DNA of 64,000 bases, taken from positions 124,001 to 188,000 of the forward strand of contig NZ_BJKL01000005.1 of the NCBI RefSeq assembly GCF_006538345.1, given 5' to 3'. The stretch comes from Alteromonas sp. KUL49. Lineage in GTDB: Bacteria > Pseudomonadota > Gammaproteobacteria > Enterobacterales > Alteromonadaceae. Below the pieces are notes generated by a model that ran no database searches, was not told the origin of the DNA, and saw nothing but the letters and a program-made list of their open reading frames with translations. The position numbers were made by a program, and so were the translations under genes. How positions within the stretch are numbered: position 1 is the stretch's first letter; each line of letters opens with the position of its first letter. Shown here one piece after another: positions 56,964 to 64,000 of the stretch.

Positions 56964-58088
56964 TTACATTTCTCCTTCGTCTTGTGCTGAGTCCAGTAGG
57001 TTGTATTTCTTCAAATAACCGCGAAGTTGATGATACGTTAAACTGAGCTTTTCGGCAGTTTTCTTTTGATTAAATTGGCTATCAGAGAGAGCCTGACGGA
57101 TCATGTCTATTTCATACTGCTGTGATCGTTCTTTTAGATTAACGGGGTACTCAGCAATCGTCGGTTGCGCGAAAGCACTTGTTGGTGGTTCGCTTACTTT
57201 TTCAGCAATGTCAGATGATGTTTGTTCTGGCGCAGGTGCAGTGGTAGCCGACACGGCAGTCTCGCTAGCGACTCTATCTTTGGTTTTTACTCGACCTGTA
57301 GGCCTGTAAATCGATTCAAATGGGTCGAGCACTATTTCGTGAACAGGGAGATGCGGGTTGTTTGTTCTGTAAACCGCTCTTTCTACTACGTTTTTTAATT
57401 CTCGTATGTTACCAGGCCAATCATAATCGAGTAGGGTCCGCTTTGCTTTCTCGGTAAAACCGCTAAATAGCTCCATTTCCATTTCGCGAGCCATGTTGAT
57501 AGCGAAGTTTTCTGCCAGCATCATAATGTCTTCACGTCGCTCTCTTAATGGAGGAATAGTAATTACGTCGAAAGCGAGCCGGTCAAGAAGGTCTGCTCGA
57601 AATTCGCCTTGATCTGCCAATGAGGGAAGGTCTTCGTTAGTGGCAGCAACAAGACGTACGTCAGTCTTTACAGTTTTACTGCCACCAACACGCTCAAATT
57701 CACCATATTCTACGACGCGCAATAGCTTTTCTTGTATTAACCCAGATGTATTGGCAAGTTCGTCGAGAAAAAGGGTACCGTTGTGCGCAATCTCAAAACG
57801 ACCCTCTCGGCGTTTTGAAGCTCCGGTAAATGCGCCAGCCTCATAACCGAACAATTCACTTTCTAAAAGGCTTTCATTGAGCGCTGCACAATTGAGCTTG
57901 ACATAGTTCTGATCCCATCGCTTAGAAAGGTAGTGTAAACGAGCGGCAATCAGTTCTTTACCTGTTCCTCGTTCACCAATAACAAGGACGGGCTTATCCA
58001 ACGGTGCTATTTGTGAAATTTGCTCTAAAACTTCAAGAAAACTATTGGCTTGGCCCAACAAATTGTCTTGTTGGCGATATCGACTCAT
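56964..58088 (-). CDS. pspF: Phage-shock enhancer-binding protein PspF
   Basis: PspF (374 aa) activates sigma-54 transcription of pspA and is held inactive by PspA. It lacks an N-terminal sensory domain and begins directly with the AAA+ module: Walker A VIGERGTGKELIAARL, the GAFTGA loop (EAGAFTGASKR), Walker B GTLFLDELANT, and a C-terminal Fis-type HTH (NQKKTAEKLSLTYHQLRGYLKK). A 90-residue insert (about 230-330) before the HTH is Pro/Ala/Thr-rich. AGGGA precedes the ATG at 58088; the upstream TTG is rejected. Confidence 0.95.
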   Translation of the reverse strand: MSRYRQQDNLLGQANSFLEVLEQISQIAPLDKPVLVIGERGTGKELIAARLHYLSKRWDQNYVKLNCAALNESLLESELFGYEAGAFTGASKRREGRFEIAHNGTLFLDELANTSGLIQEKLLRVVEYGEFERVGGSKTVKTDVRLVAATNEDLPSLADQGEFRADLLDRLAFDVITIPPLRERREDIMMLAENFAINMAREMEMELFSGFTEKAKRTLLDYDWPGNIRELKNVVERAVYRTNNPHLPVHEIVLDPFESIYRPTGRVKTKDRVASETAVSATTAPAPEQTSSDIAEKVSEPPTSAFAQPTIAEYPVNLKERSQQYEIDMIRQALSDSQFNQKKTAEKLSLTYHQLRGYLKKYNLLDSAQDEGEM

Positions 58089-58214
58089 TAAATCCCTCAA
58101 TTATTAGTCATTTCGACCAATTAATAGTGTAGATGAAAAAATAGTGAGATTCGAGCATTATTTTAATCGTGTTAAAAGTTATACTTTTCAATGCGTTAGG
58201 TTGTTTTGTGAAAG

Positions 58215-58230
58215 TGGCAAGCATATTGAA
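58215..58230 (+). promoter_or_regulatory. Sigma-54 promoter of pspABC
   Basis: TGGCAAGCATATTGAA: -24 GG element and correct spacing, with GA instead of GC at -12 (the E. coli pspA promoter also deviates here, from memory). It lies 61 bases before pspA in the divergent gap with pspF, where RpoN control by PspF is expected. Confidence 0.7.
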
Positions 58231-58290
58231 TGTACTCAAACCAAGTATTATCACCAATTAACTGATTTTTTCGAGTAAGAGGTAATTATT

Positions 58291-58971
58291 ATGGGTATCT
58301 TCTCGCGTTTCACCGATATTGTGAATTCAAACATTAATGCGTTGCTGGATAAAGCCGAAGATCCAGAAAAAATGGTTCGACTAATTATTCAAGAAATGGA
58401 AGACACGTTGGTAGAAGTTCGTTCTGCTTCAGCAAAGACACTAGCGAACAAAAAGGATATTGTTAGTCAAATTAATAAACATCAGTCAGATGCTGCTGAC
58501 TGGCAAGCCAAGGCTGAATTAGCCCTCAGTAAAGACCGCGAAGACTTGGCCCGTGCTGCGCTTCAGGAAAAGAAAAAAGCTGCCGAGGCAGCAGAAGCTT
58601 TGAGTAACGAGCTAACACTTGTTGAAGAGCAAATCGGTAAGTTGCAAGACGAGATTGGTCAGCTACAAGAAAAGCTAGCAGATGCTAAGAGTCGTCAAAA
58701 AGCAATTATTATGCGCCAAAAAACTGCGAGCTCTCGTTTAGAAGTGAAGCGTACTCTCGATAGTAGTAAAGTAGACAACGCGATGGGGCGCTTTGAGCAA
58801 TATGAGCGTAAGATCGACGATCTAGAATCACAAGTAGAAGCATATGACTTGGGTAAGAAAACCCTTCACGATGAGTTTGCTGAGCTAGAAGCCGGCGACA
58901 AGATTGACGAAGAACTTGAAGCGCTGAAAGCGAAGGTAAAAGGGTCTGAGAGTTCAGCTTCAGAGAAATAA
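58291..58971 (+). CDS. pspA: Phage shock protein PspA
   Basis: PspA (226 aa) is an ESCRT-III/Vipp1-like protein that binds PspF and, under membrane stress, assembles on the inner membrane. MGIFSRFTDIVNSNINALLDKAEDPEKM is the amphipathic start (residues 1-28, shown as its recognisable first half MGIFSRFTDIVNSN); the rest is long coiled-coil (EKKKAAEAAEALSNELTLVE). Length is as in E. coli (222). Confidence 0.96.
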   Translation: MGIFSRFTDIVNSNINALLDKAEDPEKMVRLIIQEMEDTLVEVRSASAKTLANKKDIVSQINKHQSDAADWQAKAELALSKDREDLARAALQEKKKAAEAAEALSNELTLVEEQIGKLQDEIGQLQEKLADAKSRQKAIIMRQKTASSRLEVKRTLDSSKVDNAMGRFEQYERKIDDLESQVEAYDLGKKTLHDEFAELEAGDKIDEELEALKAKVKGSESSASEK

Positions 58972-59031
58972 GATTTTTGGCGAGCCTACGGTGCTCCGTA
59001 GGCTAAATCCAGGTTTGTAGGAGGTTTCAAA

Positions 59032-59271
59032 ATGGATGAAAGCGTAATTGCACTTTTAGTAATGCCACTGGTTATTTTTATGATTTTTGTGGCGCCCATA
59101 TGGCTGATTCTTCACTACCGCAGTAAGAAGCAAGTCAATCAAGGGTTGAGTGAAGAAGAGCAAGCATCTCTGCAAGTCCTAGCGGAAAAAGCTGAGAAGA
59201 TGAGCGATCGTATTCAAACTCTTGAAGCTATTTTAGACAGCGAGGCACCTGAGTGGAGGAACCGCGCATGA
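59032..59271 (+). CDS. pspB: Phage shock protein PspB
   Basis: PspB (79 aa) is a small inner-membrane partner of PspC that relays stress to PspA. One helix near the start (VIALLVMPLVIFMIFVAPIWLILHY), followed by a charged helix (SEEEQASLQVLAEKAEKM). Stop and pspC start overlap (ATGA). Confidence 0.94.
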   Translation: MDESVIALLVMPLVIFMIFVAPIWLILHYRSKKQVNQGLSEEEQASLQVLAEKAEKMSDRIQTLEAILDSEAPEWRNRA

Positions 59272-59720
59272 ATCAGGGTAGACAGCTGTTCCGCGATCCA
59301 GAAAACGCACGTATAGCAGGTGTTTGTTCGGGAATCGCCCAATACTTCGGTATTGAAACATGGTTGGTGAGAATTCTAACCGTTACTGGATTTTTCTTAC
59401 TCGCTGGGCCTTTTGTTTTTGTTGCTTACATCGCTGCTTGGTTTATCTTGGATAAGAAGTCTGGCGACGGCGTCGTCTCGGAAACTACATCATTCCAATC
59501 CCAAGCGGGTAAAGGTTGGAGAAATCCATCTCAAGGTGGAAGCAACACAAGTCAGAAAGTCGAAGTGAAAACGAAAGTATGGCAAGCCGGTGAACCGCCG
59601 AAGCAAGCGTTCCATGATATTCGCACTCGATTTGACAACGCTGAGCGTCGCTTGCGAAAAATGGAAACTTACGTGACTTCGAGAGAGTTTCAACTTAACC
59701 GAGAAATTAGCCGACTATAG
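59268..59720 (+). CDS. pspC: Phage shock protein PspC
   Basis: PspC (150 aa) is the inner-membrane sensor of the Psp response. The PspC domain is at the start (LFRDPENARIAGVCSGIAQY), with membrane helices (ILTVTGFFLLAGPFVFVAYIA), and a C-terminal cytoplasmic leucine/charged region (AERRLRKMETYVTSREF). An upstream GTG at 59253 is in frame, but the ATG at 59268 coupled to the pspB stop is the natural start. Confidence 0.94.
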   Translation: MNQGRQLFRDPENARIAGVCSGIAQYFGIETWLVRILTVTGFFLLAGPFVFVAYIAAWFILDKKSGDGVVSETTSFQSQAGKGWRNPSQGGSNTSQKVEVKTKVWQAGEPPKQAFHDIRTRFDNAERRLRKMETYVTSREFQLNREISRL

Positions 59721-59745
59721 CGCTCAAAATTTAGACCATACTAAC

Positions 59746-59779
59746 ATACCGCAATCATTACGATGTTTGCGGTATTTTT
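59746..59779 (+). terminator. Intrinsic terminator after pspC
   Basis: ATACCGCAA / TTGCGGTAT stem (inner CAT/ATG pairs extend it) followed by five T residues, 26 bases after pspC. Confidence 0.9.
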
Positions 59780-59805
59780 ATATATAACAGTGATTTACAT
59801 TGTAT

Positions 59806-59823
59806 TGTAAAATTATTGTTACG
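59806..59823. promoter_or_regulatory. Candidate TyrR box upstream of phhA
   Basis: TGTAAA-ATTATT-GTTACG matches TGTAAA-N6-TTTACA at 10 of 12 positions and keeps the invariant G and C. It lies 99 bases before phhA, a typical activator position. Confidence 0.55.
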
Positions 59824-59921
59824 CCAGCGATGACGACTCAATGGCATTCAAACCTTCATCCTTTCCCTAATATCCGTATGCTTTATTGAAAAAGTAATCA
59901 CGATATTTTGGGTTTAAGTTG

Positions 59922-60722
59922 ATGGCAAAGTCGTCTCAGTATCAATCGAAATCTTCCGACCAAAATGGTGTAATTCATTGGACCAATGAAGAAAACGCCA
60001 TATGGTCTGCACTCTATGAAAGACAGCTTCCTCTGGTGGAAGCGCGTGCTTGTAAAGAGTATATGGACGGACTCGCACTTCTTGATCTTTCAAAAGACAA
60101 AGTGCCTCAACTGCCAGATATCGACAAGGTGTTGCTCGCGCAAACAGGATGGAAAACAGCCGAGGTTCCCGCGTTAATTAGTTTTGGAGAGTTCTTTCAG
60201 CTTTTGGCAAACAAAGAGTTTCCTGTAGCTACTTTTATTCGTCGACAACAAGACTTCGATTATTTACAAGAGCCGGATATTTTTCATGAAGTATTTGGTC
60301 ATTGCCCGTTGCTCACCAATCCAGCATTTGCGCATTTTACCCACGTTTACGGAAAGCTTGGCCTCAATGCTAGCCCTGAAGATCGCGTTTACTTGGCACG
60401 CTTGTATTGGTTTACTGTTGAGTTTGGACTCGTAAAAGTTGCTGGAGAAACCAAAATCTACGGTGGTGGCATTTTGTCGTCTCCTGGTGAGACTAAGTAC
60501 GCACTAGACAGTAAAGAGGCGCAGCGCGAGCCACTCGAGCCTTTAAATGCGTTAAGAACACCGTATCGAATTGATATCATGCAACCGCTCTACTACATAC
60601 TGCCAGAGTTTAATTACCTGTATGAACTAGCAGAGATGGACATTATGGCCTTGGTTAAAGAGGCCAAATCATTGGGTCTTTTTGACCCGCTATTCCCACC
60701 TAAAATAAAGCAGGCAGTGTAG
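59922..60722 (+). CDS. phhA: Phenylalanine 4-hydroxylase
   Basis: PhhA (266 aa) hydroxylates phenylalanine to tyrosine with tetrahydropterin and iron. The iron ligands are in PDIFHEVFGHCPLL (two His) and the Glu in YWFTVEFGLV; the active-site lid KIYGGGILSSPGET follows. A TTG one codon upstream is ignored in favour of the ATG. phhB (pterin dehydratase), often adjacent, is not in the window. A TyrR box upstream suggests activation by TyrR. Confidence 0.96.
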   Translation: MAKSSQYQSKSSDQNGVIHWTNEENAIWSALYERQLPLVEARACKEYMDGLALLDLSKDKVPQLPDIDKVLLAQTGWKTAEVPALISFGEFFQLLANKEFPVATFIRRQQDFDYLQEPDIFHEVFGHCPLLTNPAFAHFTHVYGKLGLNASPEDRVYLARLYWFTVEFGLVKVAGETKIYGGGILSSPGETKYALDSKEAQREPLEPLNALRTPYRIDIMQPLYYILPEFNYLYELAEMDIMALVKEAKSLGLFDPLFPPKIKQAV

Positions 60723-60764
60723 TTCATACAACACAGTAAGACCGTCTGCATAAATTCAGTTGTT

Positions 60765-60814
60765 ACCTATTTGTAAACATGGGATAATCCGTAAAATAAT
60801 GTTTACAAATAGGT
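60765..60814. repeat. 16-bp inverted repeat in the tyrR leader
   Basis: Perfect arms ACCTATTTGTAAACAT (60765-60780) and ATGTTTACAAATAGGT (60799-60814) separated by 18 bases, ending 12 bases before the tyrR start. The arms carry TyrR half-sites (TGTAAA, TTTACA). It could be a pair of operators and could also fold in the mRNA near the ribosome site. Confidence 0.8.
60790..60807. promoter_or_regulatory. Strong TyrR box before tyrR (autoregulation)
   Basis: CGTAAA-ATAATG-TTTACA matches the TyrR consensus at 11 of 12 positions. Another TGTAAA half-site lies at 60772-60777. Close to the start codon, this suits autorepression. Confidence 0.7.
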
Positions 60815-60826
60815 GTGCTTCCCTAC

Positions 60827-62383
60827 ATGCGCTTAGAAATTAGTTGTCAAGATCGCCTTGGTATTACGCAAGATGTGCTAGACATTCTAGTCACTCATGA
60901 GATTGATCTTCGTGGTATCGAAATCGACGAAGCCGGAAAGATCTTTCTTAACTTCCCTAATATTGAGTTCTCAGATTTTCAGCATCTAATGCCCCAAATA
61001 CGTCGAATAGATGGCATTGATGATGTTAAAACCACGCCATTTATGCCAGGAGAACGAGAAAAGACCCAATTGTTCGCCATTCTACGTACCCTACCTGATC
61101 CGGTATTTTCAGTAGATTCAAAAGGCCGAATATTACTGTGCAACGATGCAGTGACTGCGGGTTTAGAAATGTCACCACGTGAGATCTCTGGATATGATAT
61201 TGCTGAGTGTGTGAAAGGCGTCAACATCCTGCGCTGGCTAGAGGCGAAAGAAGTCTTGCCAAAATCAGCCAAGGTAAAGTTTGTACAACAAGACTATGTG
61301 GCAGATATGTTACCCGTTATGGTACCGGACGGTGATAACGGTTCTATTATCGCTGGTGCGGTCATTATCTTGAAATCGGAGTTGCGTTTAGGGCAGCAAT
61401 TTAGTGCTTTCCACCAACATTCAACAGACAGTTTTGACCAGTTTTCTGTGCATTCAAGTGGTATGAAAAAGGTGGTTAGCGAAGCAAAACGTATTGCTGA
61501 TTTGGATGCACCTGTTCTCATTTTTGGTGAAACGGGTACGGGCAAAGAAATGATTGCCAGAGCATGCCACCAGTCGAGTCGCAGAAACTCTGGAGCGTTT
61601 TTGGCGCTCAATTGTGCGTCATTACCAGATAGTGTTGCTGAAACCGAGCTGTTTGGATATGCCGAGGGAGCGTTCAATCAACCCAGTTCTCGCGTGGGAC
61701 TGTTGGAGCAAGCAAAGGGGGGCACCTTACTGCTCGACGAAATTGCAGACATGTCACAACAGCTTCAGGCAAAGTTATTACGCGTACTTGAAGACGGCGA
61801 ATTTAGACGTGTGGGTGATAATGAGCCCGTTAAGGTTGATGTTCGAGTCATCTGTACCACTTGTCGCGACCTAGGTCAGTTGGTAGAAGATGGTCATTTC
61901 AGGAAAGAACTCTACTACCGACTGAACGTTTTAAGTTTAGTGATGCCGTCGCTGAAAGAACGCCGCCAAGATATTATCCCACTAGCCGAAACCTTTATTC
62001 TTCAACACAGCACCAAGCTCGGGCGAATTCCGGCAAAGCTAAGTAAGTCTTGTGTTGAGTTTTTGCAGCAATATCCATGGCCCGGAAATGTCAGACAACT
62101 GCAAAATGCGTTGTTTAGGGCCTTATCGTTATTAGACGGTCATGAAATCACTAAAGAGGACATACAACTTCCCAGTTGTGCGCCTAGCGTGACCTATATT
62201 GATGAGAATTTCGAAGGCACGCTGGATGAAGAAGTGAAAAAGTTTGAGAAAAATATGCTGAAGCGACTTTATCCTTACTATCCGAGTACTCGTCAATTGG
62301 CTAAAAAACTCGGGCTAAGTCACACTGCTATTGCTAACAAGCTCAGAGAGTACGGTATTAACAAAGCGACAGTTAAGCTCTAA
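60827..62383 (+). CDS. tyrR: Aromatic amino acid regulator TyrR
   Basis: TyrR (518 aa) senses Tyr, Phe and Trp. It has an ACT domain (RLEISCQDRLGITQDVLDIL; IDEAGKIFLNFPNIEF), a PAS domain (LPDPVFSVDSKGRILLC), a sigma-54 type AAA+ domain (Walker A FGETGTGKEMIARA; LLDEIADMSQQLQ) whose GAFTGA loop is replaced (GYAEGAFNQPSS), and a C-terminal HTH (STRQLAKKLGLSHTAIANKL). The loss of GAFTGA fits TyrR, which works with sigma-70. The frame opens at GTG 60815; MRLEI at 60827 matches E. coli TyrR. Confidence 0.96.
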   Translation: MRLEISCQDRLGITQDVLDILVTHEIDLRGIEIDEAGKIFLNFPNIEFSDFQHLMPQIRRIDGIDDVKTTPFMPGEREKTQLFAILRTLPDPVFSVDSKGRILLCNDAVTAGLEMSPREISGYDIAECVKGVNILRWLEAKEVLPKSAKVKFVQQDYVADMLPVMVPDGDNGSIIAGAVIILKSELRLGQQFSAFHQHSTDSFDQFSVHSSGMKKVVSEAKRIADLDAPVLIFGETGTGKEMIARACHQSSRRNSGAFLALNCASLPDSVAETELFGYAEGAFNQPSSRVGLLEQAKGGTLLLDEIADMSQQLQAKLLRVLEDGEFRRVGDNEPVKVDVRVICTTCRDLGQLVEDGHFRKELYYRLNVLSLVMPSLKERRQDIIPLAETFILQHSTKLGRIPAKLSKSCVEFLQQYPWPGNVRQLQNALFRALSLLDGHEITKEDIQLPSCAPSVTYIDENFEGTLDEEVKKFEKNMLKRLYPYYPSTRQLAKKLGLSHTAIANKLREYGINKATVKL

Positions 62384-62400
62384 ACCTTACCGATGTGTGA

Positions 62401-62418
62401 TGTTTAAAATTGTTTACA
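62401..62418. promoter_or_regulatory. Candidate TyrR box between tyrR and fahA
   Basis: TGTTTA-AAATTG-TTTACA: 10 of 12 match to the TyrR consensus, with G and C in the invariant places, 18 bases after the tyrR stop and 200 bases before fahA. The distance from fahA is large, so activation of the fahA-maiA promoter is only inferred. Confidence 0.5.
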
Positions 62419-62420
62419 CA

Positions 62421-62448
62421 ACGCCTCAAGTACCAGTATACGAGGCGT
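62421..62448. repeat. Inverted repeat after tyrR
   Basis: ACGCCTC / GAGGCGT, perfect 7-bp arms with a 14-base loop. No T run, so at best a weak terminator for tyrR. The rest of the 234-base gap to fahA has no gene I can see. Confidence 0.45.
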
Positions 62449-62617
62449 AAATACCGAACCTAACGTGCGCGGTGTATAGACTCCCTTACATGGCGCACTT
62501 GTAATCTTCCCTCCACGACTTCTCAAATTCACGCATTCAATGGCATAACGTAAGTGTTATTTATTAATTGAGTCCAGTACGCCGTTATTGGCGTAGAAGC
62601 TGGCTACAGGAATCCCG

Positions 62618-63628
62618 ATGAAATTAGCTACCTATAAAAATGATTCTCGCGACGGTCAACTTATGATCGTGTCACGTGACCTTACGAAAACCTGTAGCGC
62701 TGAAGGAATTGCTCCCACCATGCAATATGCACTGGATAATTGGAGTAACTTGGTCAATTTGCTGGATGCGCGGTATCGCCAGTTGAACAACGATGAGATT
62801 GATTCTATTGATTTCGACCAAACCCGATGTGAGTCTCCGTTACCTCGCGCATATCAATGGGCAGACGGAAGCGCTTATGTGAATCACGTTGAGCTAGTAA
62901 GGAAAGCTCGCGGTGCCGAAATGCCAGAGAGTTTTTGGACAGATCCATTAATGTACCAAGGCGGCTCTGACGATTTTATTGGCCCACGTGACGATGTGAT
63001 TTTGCCCAGCGATGAATGGGGCATTGATTTTGAGGGTGAAGTTGCCGTGGTTACCGATGACGTGCCAATGGGATGTTCTGCTGAGCGGGGAGCTCAGAGT
63101 ATTCGGCTTCTCATGTTAGTCAATGACGTGTCACTGCGCGGACTAATTCCAGGTGAGCTGGCAAAAGGGTTTGGATTTTTCCAATCAAAACCCGCGTCTA
63201 GCTTCTCACCTGTGGCTGTAACGCCTGATGAGCTGGGTGATGCATGGCAGGGCAGTAAGGTACACCTGCCGCTGCGCTCAACCTACAATGGTAAGTTGTT
63301 TGGTAAACCTGAAGCCGGTGAAGATATGACTTTCGACTTCGGTCAACTCGTCGCTCATGCAGCAAAGAGTAGGAATCTCGGAGCAGGTGCTATTATTGGT
63401 TCAGGGACTGTATCAAATAAGCAGGGTACAGAACACGGTTCGGCAATCGGTGAGGGCGGTGTGGGTTATTCGTGTATTGCTGAAGTGCGAATGATCGAAA
63501 CTATCAGAGACGGAAAACCATCTACACCGTTTATGCAGTTTGGTGACAAGATCAAAATAGAGATGCTTGATAATTCGGGTGATTCAATTTTTGGCGCTAT
63601 CGAGCAACAAGTAAAACCACTAGCGTAA
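62618..63628 (+). CDS. fahA: Fumarylacetoacetate hydrolase family protein
   Basis: A 336-residue FAH-superfamily hydrolase, likely fumarylacetoacetase, which splits fumarylacetoacetate to fumarate and acetoacetate in the last step of tyrosine breakdown. Metal-binding Glu in the WGIDFEGEVAVV motif and the downstream LMLVNDVSLRGL, GFGFFQSKPASSF and GSGTVSNKQGTEHGSAIGEGG segments match the family. It is shorter than the 420-residue mammalian-type enzyme and belongs to the bacterial form next to maiA. maiA follows after 22 bases. Confidence 0.9.
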   Translation: MKLATYKNDSRDGQLMIVSRDLTKTCSAEGIAPTMQYALDNWSNLVNLLDARYRQLNNDEIDSIDFDQTRCESPLPRAYQWADGSAYVNHVELVRKARGAEMPESFWTDPLMYQGGSDDFIGPRDDVILPSDEWGIDFEGEVAVVTDDVPMGCSAERGAQSIRLLMLVNDVSLRGLIPGELAKGFGFFQSKPASSFSPVAVTPDELGDAWQGSKVHLPLRSTYNGKLFGKPEAGEDMTFDFGQLVAHAAKSRNLGAGAIIGSGTVSNKQGTEHGSAIGEGGVGYSCIAEVRMIETIRDGKPSTPFMQFGDKIKIEMLDNSGDSIFGAIEQQVKPLA

Positions 63629-63650
63629 CACGACGGCTAAGGAGCGTATG

Positions 63651-64000
63651 ATGAGTCTAAAATTATATGGATACTGGCGCTCCACTGCGTCTTACCGAGT
63701 GCGTATTGCATTAAATTTAAAGGGCGTGGCCTATGAATACATACCCGTTCATTTGGTAAACAATGGTGGAGAGCAGCATCAGGATGCTTACAAGCAACTC
63801 AACCCTAATGGACTAGTGCCCACGTTTGTTGATGATCAAGAGGATGTTATTCTTAATCAATCCATGGCAATTATCGAATACTTGGATGAACGATTCGACG
63901 GAAAGGGGCGTCTACTGCCTGCGCATGCCACTGAGCGAGCGAGAGTGAGAGCTCTAGCGCAGGATATTGCTTGTGATATCCAGCCTCTAGGCAATCTCAG
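63651..64000 (+). CDS. maiA: Maleylacetoacetate isomerase, 5' part
   Basis: The start of a zeta-class glutathione S-transferase that isomerises maleylacetoacetate to fumarylacetoacetate. The glutathione site YGYWRSTASYRVRIALNLKG is at the N-terminus, and LNPNGLVPTFVDD and LNQSMAIIEYLDE follow. It is cut by the window end after about 116 residues. GGAG at 63641-63644 favours the second of two adjacent ATG codons. It works directly before FahA in the pathway. Confidence 0.95.
   Translation, partial: MSLKLYGYWRSTASYRVRIALNLKGVAYEYIPVHLVNNGGEQHQDAYKQLNPNGLVPTFVDDQEDVILNQSMAIIEYLDERFDGKGRLLPAHATERARVRALAQDIACDIQPLGNL

Overview
The window reads as chromosomal DNA of a polar-flagellated marine gammaproteobacterium, most likely an Alteromonadaceae (Alteromonas-like) species. 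The basis is gene content and order: one fli/flh/che block ending in parC-parP-cheW, the recX/alaS/csrA/tRNA-Ser/tRNA-Arg synteny, oadGAB, pspF-sapABCDF divergent from pspABC, and a TyrR-controlled phenylalanine/tyrosine catabolic set. Base composition looks moderate. I saw no phage, insertion sequence, integron or CRISPR array. The taxonomic call is inference.

Region 1 (1-25.4 kb, all + strand) is a nearly gapless motility and chemotaxis locus: fliF (3' end), fliG-H-I-J-K-L-M-N-O-P-Q-R, flhB, flhA, flhF, flhG, fliA, cheY-Z-A-B, parC, parP, cheW and a DUF2802 gene. It encodes the MS-ring/C-ring, export ATPase, export gate, hook-length control, flagellar placement GTPase/ATPase, sigma-28, and the CheA-CheY signalling core. 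Sigma-54 type promoters lie before fliK and before flhA.

Region 2 (25.4-30.2 kb, +) is methionine biosynthesis: four tandem MetJ boxes, metA, and a methionine synthase carried as two adjacent genes (homocysteine domain; folate/cobalamin/AdoMet domains).

Region 3 (30.3-43.4 kb) is accessory: an OxyR-like LysR gene divergent from a SulP transporter, a TonB-dependent receptor with a perfect BetI-type palindrome upstream and betI downstream, a periplasmic binding protein, a FemAB-like/M13 peptidase pair, recX, a DUF900 hydrolase, and an HxlR/SnoaL-like divergent pair. Four genes here are broken by single-base changes in homopolymers; no such break was found in the other ~50 kb.

Region 4 (43.5-51.5 kb, +) is core: alaS, csrA, tRNA-Ser(GCU), two identical tRNA-Arg(ACG), a small secreted protein, an acyl-CoA thioesterase, and the Na+-pumping oxaloacetate decarboxylase oadGAB.

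Region 5 (51.6-64 kb): a minus-strand operon pspF-sapA-B-C-D-F and the divergent pspA-B-C envelope-stress genes, then phhA, tyrR, fahA and maiA (cut by the window end). Candidate TyrR boxes precede phhA, tyrR and fahA, so these four genes look like one regulon for aromatic amino acid breakdown.

No single wholly new system is evident. The most informative oddities are the split metH, the BetI-operator/TonB receptor locus, the three TyrR boxes, the triple motif in CheA, a SapD with a degenerate ATPase site, and the cluster of homopolymer frameshifts.
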